A stretch of DNA of 10,069 nucleotides from Eubacterium sp. (lineage in GTDB: Bacteria; Bacillota; Clostridia; Lachnospirales; Lachnospiraceae). Each line of letters begins with the position of its first letter. Position 1 is the stretch's first letter. The DNA is taken from NCBI GenBank assembly GCA_003486385.1, contig DNFT01000082.1, positions 1 through 10,069 on the forward strand. The letters run 5' to 3'. The notes below the pieces were generated by a model that saw nothing but the letters and a program-made list of their open reading frames with translations, did not search any database and had not been told where the DNA came from. This document shows positions 5,624-10,069 of the stretch, piece after piece. The position numbers and the translations under genes were made by a program.

Positions 5624-5654
5624 TTGACTCTTACATTGCGTAATAGTTTAAAGT
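5624..5654 (+). promoter_or_regulatory. MerR-type promoter with internal dyad operator
   Basis: TTGACT (5624-5629) and TAAAGT (5649-5654) are separated by 19 bases, the over-long spacer typical of MerR-activated promoters. Between the boxes lies an imperfect palindrome, CTCTTAC (5628-5634) and GTAATAG (5640-5646), matching at six of seven positions around ATTGC. It directly precedes the MerR/TipA gene, so autoregulation is the simple reading: the regulator twists the spacer to activate on ligand binding. Confidence 0.72.
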
Positions 5655-5680
5655 ATACCTATCGAGAGGAGGAGATGGCA

Positions 5681-6415
5681 ATGATGACAGTGAATGAGGT
5701 AAGTAAATTGACAGGAGTGAGTATACGCACTCTGCAATATTACGATACCATTGGACTCTTAAAACCTATTCAATATACAGAGTCAGGGTACAGGTTGTAT
5801 GACGATACATCCTTGGAAAGGCTGCAGCAGATTTTACTGTTTAAGGAATTGGAATTTCCGCTTAGGGAGATTAAATGGATAATAGATGCACCTAATTATG
5901 ACAGAAATAAAGCCTTAGAACAGCAGATTGAATTACTTACCATGAAAAAGGAGCATCTTGAAAATCTTATTAATTTCGCTCGAGGAATAAAAGGAATAGG
6001 AGTAAAATATATGGATTTTAAAGTATTTGACACAAGAAAAATTGATGAGTATACTAAACGAGCCAAAGAACAATGGGGACAGACTGCGGAGTACAAAGAG
6101 TTTGAGGAAAAAACGAAGAACTGGACAAAAGATGATGAAGCTGCTGTTGCAAATGAGTTTATGCAGATATTTGTGGAGTTTGGAAAGATGAAGGAAATGA
6201 ATCCGGCAGACGAGCCGGTTCAACTTCAGGTAAGAAAACTTCAAGATTACATTACGGAGCATTTTTATACATGTTCTGATAAGGTTTTATGTGGGCTTGG
6301 AAGAATGTATGCCGGTGGAGGCGAGCTTACTGAAAATATTGATGCTGTCTGCGGAGCGGGTACTGCAGAATTTGCAAGTAAAGCAATTGATATATATTAT
6401 ATGAGTAGAAGGTAG
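5681..6415 (+). CDS. MerR-family regulator with TipAS drug-binding domain
   Basis: Ligand-responsive transcription activator of the TipA/Mta type. With the start at 5681 it has 244 residues. Residues 1-70 are the winged-helix MerR domain (VNEVSKLTGVSIRTLQYYDT, then GYRLYDD at 36-42). Residues about 75-108 form the dimerisation coiled coil. Residues about 125-244 are a TipAS domain (AKEQWGQTAEYKEFEEKT at 128-145; ITEHFYTCSDKVLCGLGRMY at 191-210; GAGTAEFASKAIDIYY at the end), which in TipA binds thiopeptides and related compounds. ATG 5675 sits only two bases after AGGAGG, while ATG 5681 has eight-base spacing, so 5681 is preferred. It should bind the dyad in its own 19-bp-spacer promoter. No drug pump is adjacent. 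Confidence 0.88.
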   Translation: MMTVNEVSKLTGVSIRTLQYYDTIGLLKPIQYTESGYRLYDDTSLERLQQILLFKELEFPLREIKWIIDAPNYDRNKALEQQIELLTMKKEHLENLINFARGIKGIGVKYMDFKVFDTRKIDEYTKRAKEQWGQTAEYKEFEEKTKNWTKDDEAAVANEFMQIFVEFGKMKEMNPADEPVQLQVRKLQDYITEHFYTCSDKVLCGLGRMYAGGGELTENIDAVCGAGTAEFASKAIDIYYMSRR

Positions 6416-6439
6416 AATTTCTATTAAAACAGGAGACTA

Positions 6440-6511
6440 ATGCGTATGAATATGTATTTTCCGTCAAACAGCAGAATTACTCAAAAGAATGATAAAATAA
6501 GAAATCATTGA
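6440..6511 (+). CDS. Possible 23-codon small ORF
   Basis: A short ORF (MRMNMYFPSNSRITQKNDKI...) starts five bases after a good AGGAG ribosome site, 24 bases after the MerR stop, and ends in TGA 16 bases before the second GNAT gene. It may be a leader peptide, a decayed gene or chance; there is no second copy to test conservation. Listed because the ribosome site is better than the one of the GNAT gene that follows. Confidence 0.2.
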   Translation: MRMNMYFPSNSRITQKNDKIRNH

Positions 6512-6527
6512 GAAAGTACTTATTGTT

Positions 6528-7079
6528 ATGAAGTACGAACAACATATCACATTAAAAAACGGAAAGACAGCAATGCTTCGCAGTGCAGTTGAGGCAGATG
6601 GTAAGGCTGTGCTTGAGAATTTCATCAGTACACACGAAGAGACAGACTACCTGCTTCCCTATGCGGATGAGATCAGTATTGGCGTTAAGGATGAAGAGGA
6701 ATTTTTAAAGAGAAAGTCAGAAAGTGAAAACGAAATACAAATAATCGCAGTTGTGGACGGAGTTGTTGTAGGTAATGCCGGAATTACTTCACTTGGAACA
6801 AGGCATAAGGTGCACCACAGAGCCGAATTTGGAATTAGTATCTTAAAGGAATTCTGGGGGCTTGGAATCGGGAAGGCATTGACAAATGCATGCATAAGCT
6901 GTGCGAAGGAGGCCGGATATGAGCAGTTAGAGCTTGAGGTGGTCGCAGAGAATACAAGTGCGGTCGCACTTTATAAGAAAGCCGGGTTTGTTGAGTTTGG
7001 CCGCAATCCCAAGGGTTTTAAGTCAAGAATCAGCGGATATCAGGAGCTTGTTTCTATGAGACTGGAACTGGATAAGTGA
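6528..7079 (+). CDS. GNAT-family N-acetyltransferase (second)
   Basis: A 183-residue GCN5-related acetyltransferase of the RimI/RimJ-like or ribosomal-protein-acetyltransferase-like group; the substrate is unknown. Motif A is clear: AEFGISILKEFWGLGIGKAL (99-118) with the G-L-G-I-G-K acetyl-CoA loop at 111-116. The motif B part, NTSAVALYKKAGFVEFG (142-158), has the usual N...A..LY.K.GF pattern. It is unrelated in detail to the GNAT at 4190. The ATG has only a weak, distant purine run (GAGAAAG) before it, so it may depend on translation of the short ORF upstream or be poorly translated. It follows the MerR gene by 112 bases and could be part of that transcript. Confidence 0.85.
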   Translation: MKYEQHITLKNGKTAMLRSAVEADGKAVLENFISTHEETDYLLPYADEISIGVKDEEEFLKRKSESENEIQIIAVVDGVVVGNAGITSLGTRHKVHHRAEFGISILKEFWGLGIGKALTNACISCAKEAGYEQLELEVVAENTSAVALYKKAGFVEFGRNPKGFKSRISGYQELVSMRLELDK

Positions 7080-7144
7080 TATTTTGTTAATAGTTTCTCA
7101 GTAAGGACACATAATAAATTCTTAATAATTTCTTTATAATTTTA

Positions 7145-7171
7145 TTAGCACTCACCTCTTGACATTGCTAA
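7145..7171. promoter_or_regulatory. CIRCE-like HrcA operator (copy 2)
   Basis: TTAGCACTC-N9-CATTGCTAA, identical to the copy 1 site over the whole 27 bases, including the degenerate right half. The shared departure from consensus shows that it predates the duplication or has been homogenised. Confidence 0.75.
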
Positions 7172-7187
7172 TAAAAAGATGTATAAC
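7159..7187 (+). promoter_or_regulatory. hsp20: Sigma-A promoter of hsp20 copy 2
   Basis: TTGACA (7159-7164), 17 bases, TATAAC (7182-7187). Both boxes are identical to copy 1, while the spacer differs at four positions, suggesting that only the boxes and the CIRCE-like site are constrained. Confidence 0.82.
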
Positions 7188-7193
7188 GTACTC

Positions 7194-7332
7194 AGAACAA
7201 AGGAAAGGAACTAAAAAAGGTAGAAGGAGTTACGAATTACCTTGAGGTTCCTCGTACATCCCGGTTCCAAAAATGAAGTAACAGAAGGTAATAATTTTAG
7301 GTTTTGTTTTTTAGGAAAAGGAGAGATGACTT
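7194..7332 (+). promoter_or_regulatory. Structured 5' leader of hsp20 copy 2
   Basis: Same length as the copy 1 leader. The complementary pairs ATTACCTT/AAGGTAAT and GTTAC/GTAAC are unchanged. The first arm of the other helix is GGAACT here instead of GGAACC, which still pairs with GGTTCC through a G-U. The differences thus respect the proposed helices, though there are too few to prove them. Confidence 0.42.
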
Positions 7333-7773
7333 ATGTTAATGCCTAGTATTTTTGGAGAGAACTTATTTAATGATGATTGGATGAACTTTGGATTCCCTGA
7401 GGTTGACAAGGCTCTGTATGGTAAGCATGCAGGCAATGTGATGAAGACGGATGTCAAGGAGACTGAGACAGGCTACGAGGTAGACATTGACCTTCCTGGA
7501 TTTAAGAAGGATGAAATCAATGCTAAGCTTGATAATGGTTACTTGACCATAAGTGCTGCAAAGGGTCTTGATAAGGACGAGCAGGACAAGAATGGCAAGT
7601 ATATCAGAAGAGAGCGTTATGCAGGTTCGATGAGCCGTAGCTTCTATGTAGGCGAAGGTGTTACCGAGGAGGACATCAAGGCTAAGTACGAGGATGGTAT
7701 TTTAAGACTTGTGGTTCCGAAGAAGGATGCCAAGGCTGTTGAGAACAAGAAGTATATAGCTATTGAAGGCTGA
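7333..7773 (+). CDS. hsp20: Small heat shock protein Hsp20 (copy 2)
   Basis: Second alpha-crystallin-type holdase of 146 residues, with the same domain layout as copy 1: N-terminal arm, alpha-crystallin domain about 37-135, C-terminal YIAIEG with I-x-I. It differs by D18N, H35N, D45E, K84Q, K87N and K93R. Codons 96-146 encode identical residues with about four silent changes, and the first 17 codons have one, whereas codons 18-95 carry most of the roughly two to three dozen base changes; this mosaic hints at gene conversion. In this copy a terminator-like hairpin follows the stop at once, so the gene is probably monocistronic. The chaperones may form mixed oligomers. Confidence 0.95.
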   Translation: MLMPSIFGENLFNDDWMNFGFPEVDKALYGKHAGNVMKTDVKETETGYEVDIDLPGFKKDEINAKLDNGYLTISAAKGLDKDEQDKNGKYIRRERYAGSMSRSFYVGEGVTEEDIKAKYEDGILRLVVPKKDAKAVENKKYIAIEG

Positions 7774-7791
7774 TGCAATAATTTATAAAAT

Positions 7792-7836
7792 AAAAGAGAA
7801 ACCCCATTACCCTTGGGTGATGGGGTGAGCTCTTTT
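7792..7836 (+). terminator. Terminator-like hairpin found only in cassette copy 2
   Basis: Nested pairing: AAAAGAG (7792-7798) with CTCTTTT (7830-7836), ACCCCAT (7801-7807) with ATGGGGT (7820-7826), and ACCC with GGGT around a two-base loop, joined by a T-G pair. The right arm ends in TTTT. It starts 18 bases after the hsp20 stop and would end most hsp20 transcripts before the small ORF. It is absent from copy 1. Confidence 0.68.
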
Positions 7837-7841
7837 GCAGG

Positions 7842-7859
7842 AAGCTTGGCTAAGCTTCT
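7842..7859. repeat. Second hairpin in the 72-nt copy 2 segment
   Basis: GAAGCTT and AAGCTTC form a perfect seven-pair stem with loop GGCT. It lies next to the terminator-like hairpin within the 72 nt (7795-7866) that copy 1 lacks. No target-site duplication is visible at the segment's edges. Confidence 0.5.
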
Positions 7860-7866
7860 GGAGAGA

Positions 7867-7944
7867 TGCGAAGCATCGATTTTATATGAGCATGCAGCGA
7901 AGCGGATTGCGAATATCATTGACAAAAAGAAAGAAGCGATATAT
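7867..7944 (+). repeat. Conserved spacer with GCGAAGC motifs (copy 2)
   Basis: Counterpart of 5318-5394 with about two base differences (CAAG/CATG and AGG/AAG). It holds the hairpin ATGCGAAGCAT and further GCGAAGC words, and leads into the small ORF. Confidence 0.4.
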
Positions 7945-8064
7945 ATGGATAAGAATCCAAAACACCCGTTAAAGAAGAGAAAAGTACAGCAGAAGGTTAA
8001 CCTGACTGCTGAGAACGGCGAGGAGGAGCATACTTCAGGAAAGCATAAAAAGCATTATGAATAG
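7945..8064 (+). CDS. 39-residue basic small protein (copy 2), unknown function
   Basis: Paralogue of the ORF at 5395-5514, with 37 of 39 residues identical (V20L, A32T). Charged, soluble, Lys/His-rich, no known domain. The ATG at 7945 is preferred over the in-frame ATG 7813, which lies inside the terminator-like hairpin, lacks a ribosome site and has no counterpart in copy 1. The AAAAGAAAG purine run upstream is a slightly weaker ribosome site than in copy 1. With the hairpin in between, its expression may differ from copy 1. Confidence 0.6.
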   Translation: MDKNPKHPLKKRKVQQKVNLTAENGEEEHTSGKHKKHYE

Positions 8065-8131
8065 CGGATTGAAGTAGTTTTAAGAGCCGGCTTTTGAAAA
8101 GGAAAAATTGAATATTGTTTTGAACTTAAAG

Positions 8132-8163
8132 GCACCGCGGCAGAGATTGACGCGGTGCTTTTT
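8132..8163 (+). terminator. Rho-independent terminator of cassette copy 2
   Basis: GCACCGCG (8132-8139) pairs perfectly with CGCGGTGC (8151-8158), loop of 11 bases identical to copy 1, followed by five Ts instead of eight. Confidence 0.9.
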
Positions 8164-8209
8164 CGCATTATAAAGCTATTTTTTATTACTAAGAACTATT
8201 AAAAGCAGG

Positions 8210-8238
8210 TTGAGTTTAGGTGGTCTGCATGTTATTAT
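8210..8238 (+). promoter_or_regulatory. Probable promoter of the HGT-type ORF
   Basis: TTGAGT (8210-8215), 17-base spacer, TATTAT (8233-8238): four and five matches to the vegetative consensus with ideal spacing. It is the only good candidate in the 244-base gap 8065-8308, which otherwise holds just the terminator. Confidence 0.5.
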
Positions 8239-8308
8239 TTTAGAAGAATAAGGTATTTTTGTTGATATGTGTCAGGTATGTTTCATTTGGAAGTAAAGGG
8301 AGATATAG

Positions 8309-8542
8309 ATGATAAGGTTTAAATGTTTTCATGGAACATCATTAGAAAATGGTCAATCTATTATTCAGGAAAATCATTTTCGTCCAAGTGATACAGACAG
8401 CTTAAGGATGGGTGTTGGAGCATATTTTTTCTGTCAGGCAGGAGAAGACGATACTTATCCTGTTAGATGTGCAAGGGAACTGGAGAAATATCATATCAAA
8501 CAGAAAAAACATCCTAATCAATATGCGATTCTATCATGTTGA
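8309..8542 (+). pseudogene. N-terminal fragment of an ADP-ribosyltransferase-like 'HGT' protein
   Basis: A 77-residue ORF behind an AGGGAG ribosome site. CFHGTSLENGQSII (6-19) and LRMGVGAYFFCQAG (31-44) resemble the first His-Gly-Thr strand and the G.G.YFF strand of PARP/DUF3990-like ADP-ribosyltransferase folds, where the His and the YF segment line the NAD pocket. Family members known to me run to 150-300 residues and continue after a segment like YAILSC; here it stops there with TGA. The rest of the fold, including the catalytic acidic residue, is missing, so the product is unlikely to be active. Directly after it, in another frame, comes an unrelated C-terminal fragment. The family assignment is from motif memory only. 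Confidence 0.5.
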
Positions 8543-9279
8543 TGGATAAGGATAATAATATCTCTTATGGAAATGAAGTAGAGTATATCCTGTATGGCGG
8601 GACAAATGACAAAAACCACAGTAAAATAGATACGTCACTGTTCTTTATCAGATATGCATTAAATTTGGGACCGATACTGCAGTTATATTGGAATGATGAA
8701 GATTTGAAGGTAATTGCAAATGGAATTTCAGCAGTAACACAGGGAATTATTCCGGCACCATTGGTTAAATTGATTATTGTACTGGGAGTAAATGCAGCAG
8801 AATCAGCAGTAGATAGAAATTACTTATTAGCAGGATTACCTGTGGCATTTTATAAAGATGATCCAGGTCATCAATTGTTTGTTCAAATTGATTTATCTAA
8901 CAGGTCGGCATTTCAGGATGCGGTAGTAAATAAGAGTACGGATTATATAAGTTCCATCACGAATATATCACAGCCAGCTATTAGTGAATCCATAGTATCT
9001 TTCTCATACAGTGAATATATCAGCACATTTTTGTTTATAGAATTGTGTACAGCACCGGATGATATCTATAAGAGAACAGCAGATGTGATACAGACCACAA
9101 TGGCGCAGAATGACTCAGAGTTTGTATTGTCTAAATCATTAACCTATTATACGATAGAAACGAAGGTGCGGGTGAAGCCAATGATGATGACATTACCATA
9201 TGCACAGCAGAGTGGAGTCACTGTGACGGATACAGATACCTGGAATACCTTCGAGTACAAAACATCCAAGGGGTACTAA
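8536..9279 (+). pseudogene. C-terminal part of a DUF5702 (Tad-pilus-associated) protein
   Basis: A 247-residue open frame resembling the C-terminal half of DUF5702 proteins, which occur in lachnospiral Tad/Flp-type pilus clusters beside TadE-like genes. Recognisable pieces are GNEVEYILYGGTND (12-25), the hydrophobic stretch PAPLVKLIIVLGVNAAESAV (about 97-116), a YSEYISTFLFIEL segment, and the end W-NTFEYKTSKGY. The usual N-terminal membrane anchor and leading domain are absent. The first ATG (8536) overlaps the previous ORF by seven bases and has no ribosome site of its own; translation could only come by coupling. I read it as a decayed remnant joined by recombination to the HGT fragment. 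The C-terminus looks complete. The family call is by memory of its motif. Confidence 0.5.
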
Positions 9280-9303
9280 TAAATATAACTAATATTATGA
9301 AAC

Positions 9304-9323
9304 GTATAGTTGTAACACTATAC
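9304..9323. promoter_or_regulatory. Inverted repeat before the BspA-like gene
   Basis: GTATAGT (9304-9310) and ACTATAC (9317-9323) are perfect seven-base inverted copies around TGTAAC. They lie in the 59-base gap before the lipoprotein gene, ending three bases before its ribosome site. It could be a weak hairpin in the transcript or an operator; no promoter is evident close by. Confidence 0.35.
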
Positions 9324-9338
9324 AGAAAGAGGGAAAAA

Positions 9339-10069
9339 ATGAAAAAGAAATCGTTAAAAGCAGTAGGAACAGTACTGGCAGTATGTCTGTGTGCAACAGC
9401 CTGTGGAAGTACAGCTTCCACAACAACAGAGGATAACACAGTGAACAGTGAAACAAAGGAAGTATCAACAGAACAGGCATCTGTGGTACAATCGCAGGAA
9501 ACAGCAGAGGTACCACAAGATGCAAAAGAGGCATCCGTAGATAATTTCACAGTAACCTATCTGGATGATGGAACCGTTATGTTGTCTGATTATACTGGGG
9601 ATGGAGAAGTCATACAAGTTCCGGGGGAAGTAAATGGTAAAACAGTTACTGTGATAGGAGAAAATACATTTATTAATCATACAGAATTAGAAACTGTGGA
9701 ATTACCAGATTCTATTGTTGAAATAAAAAAACAGGCATTTATGAATTGTTATAATTTACAGCATGTTAAATTAGGAAATTCATTACTTACTATAGGAGAG
9801 AGTGTATTTAGCTTTACTAATTTACAGGAATTAAATTTACCTGATTCTTTACAAGAAATGGGAATCACCGCTTTTTCGGGAAATAATTATAAATCAGTTA
9901 TTATACCTAGTTCATTGAGTGAAATTAATATATCTTCTTTTTCCGGGTCAAAGATTGAATCATTAAATGTACCCTCAAACATTAAAACAATAAAAAAAGG
10001 AGCATTTAAGGGCAGCGATAATTTGAAAGAAGTAACTATGGAAGATGGAGTAGAGGTAATTGGAGAGAG
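9339..10069 (+). CDS. BspA-type leucine-rich-repeat lipoprotein (5' part, runs off the window)
   Basis: The first 243 codons are visible, with no stop before the window end. Residues 1-22 form a lipoprotein signal (MKKKSLKAVG..., lipobox ATAC, Cys22), so the protein is anchored to the outer face of the membrane. A Thr/Ser/Glu-rich linker follows (about 23-66). From about residue 68 a YLDDGTVMLSDYTG lead-in opens a run of BspA/LRR_5 repeats of about 22-23 residues with the pattern L..I.IP.S...I...AF..C. (for example VELPDSIVEIKKQAFMNC and LNLPDSLQEMG). Such proteins are surface adhesins or sensors in gut anaerobes. The ATG follows AAAGAGGGA. The repeat region is more AT-rich in codon choice (TTA, ATA, AAT) than the pot operon, which fits an accessory gene. 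Confidence 0.85.
   Translation, partial: MKKKSLKAVGTVLAVCLCATACGSTASTTTEDNTVNSETKEVSTEQASVVQSQETAEVPQDAKEASVDNFTVTYLDDGTVMLSDYTGDGEVIQVPGEVNGKTVTVIGENTFINHTELETVELPDSIVEIKKQAFMNCYNLQHVKLGNSLLTIGESVFSFTNLQELNLPDSLQEMGITAFSGNNYKSVIIPSSLSEINISSFSGSKIESLNVPSNIKTIKKGAFKGSDNLKEVTMEDGVEVIGE

Larger units (their letters stand above)
7111..8158 (+). repeat. Direct repeat, copy 2: hsp20 heat-shock cassette
   Basis: Right copy of the duplicated cassette (left copy 4633-5605). Relative to copy 1 it carries a 72-nt extra segment at 7795-7866 and a three-base difference before the terminator. It starts 32 bases after the second GNAT gene stop. Confidence 0.9.

Noticed and set aside
5567..5680. Longer MerR reading frame starting at 5567
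   Set aside because: It runs through the hsp20 cassette terminator and the MerR promoter; the MerR domain begins at 5681.
7813..7944. 83-codon version of the copy 2 small ORF starting at ATG 7813
   Set aside because: The start is inside a terminator-like hairpin, has no ribosome site, and the extension is absent from copy 1, where a TAA lies just upstream.
4633..8163. Composite transposon or insertion sequence explaining the direct repeats
   Set aside because: No transposase, no terminal inverted repeats and no target duplication are visible; a tandem-type duplication is simpler.

Overview
The window looks like chromosome of a low-GC Gram-positive anaerobe of the Clostridia, most likely a member of the Lachnospiraceae (Roseburia/Agathobacter/Butyrivibrio-like). 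This rests on strong GGAGG-type ribosome sites, a CIRCE-like heat-shock operator, protein sequences of recognisably lachnospiral flavour (Hsp20, LytTR, BspA-type repeats) and AT-rich intergenic DNA. The genus cannot be fixed from the sequence. All convincing genes are on the + strand. I see no tRNA, rRNA, CRISPR array or transposase, and no gene-free stretch longer than about 250 bases.

Layout. (1) 1-2945: the 3' part of a polyamine ABC transporter operon, with permeases PotB and PotC (PotC starts with TTG) and the lipoprotein PotD, closed by a hairpin terminator. PotA presumably lies just upstream. (2) 2986-4636: four small genes. They are a stand-alone heavy-metal-associated (HMA) protein behind a good promoter with a perfect palindrome at its start point, a LytTR DNA-binding protein that seems to end inside a PAS-like domain, a one-helix membrane protein, and a GNAT acetyltransferase. 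(3) 4633-8163: a direct repeat. A cassette of CIRCE-like promoter, structured ~140-nt leader, hsp20, a 39-codon basic small ORF and a terminator occurs twice with a 2,478-bp period. Between the copies lie a TipA-type MerR regulator, with its own 19-bp-spacer promoter, and a second, unrelated GNAT gene. Copy 2 carries an extra 72-nt segment with two hairpins, one terminator-like, between hsp20 and the small ORF. (4) 8210-9279: two abutting gene fragments in different frames, the N-terminal piece of an ADP-ribosyltransferase-like 'HGT' protein followed by the C-terminal piece of a DUF5702 (Tad-pilus-associated) protein. (5) 9339-end: the start of a lipoprotein with BspA-type leucine-rich repeats, running off the window.

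How it works together. The transporter takes up putrescine/spermidine. The middle part is stress-linked: two sHSP chaperones probably controlled by HrcA through CIRCE, a drug-sensing MerR/TipA regulator, and a metal-binding protein. The right end looks like a recombined accessory zone of surface or defence gene pieces. The most interesting unit is the duplicated hsp20 cassette with its conserved leader and small peptide; the second is the metal-type promoter palindrome upstream of the orphan HMA gene.
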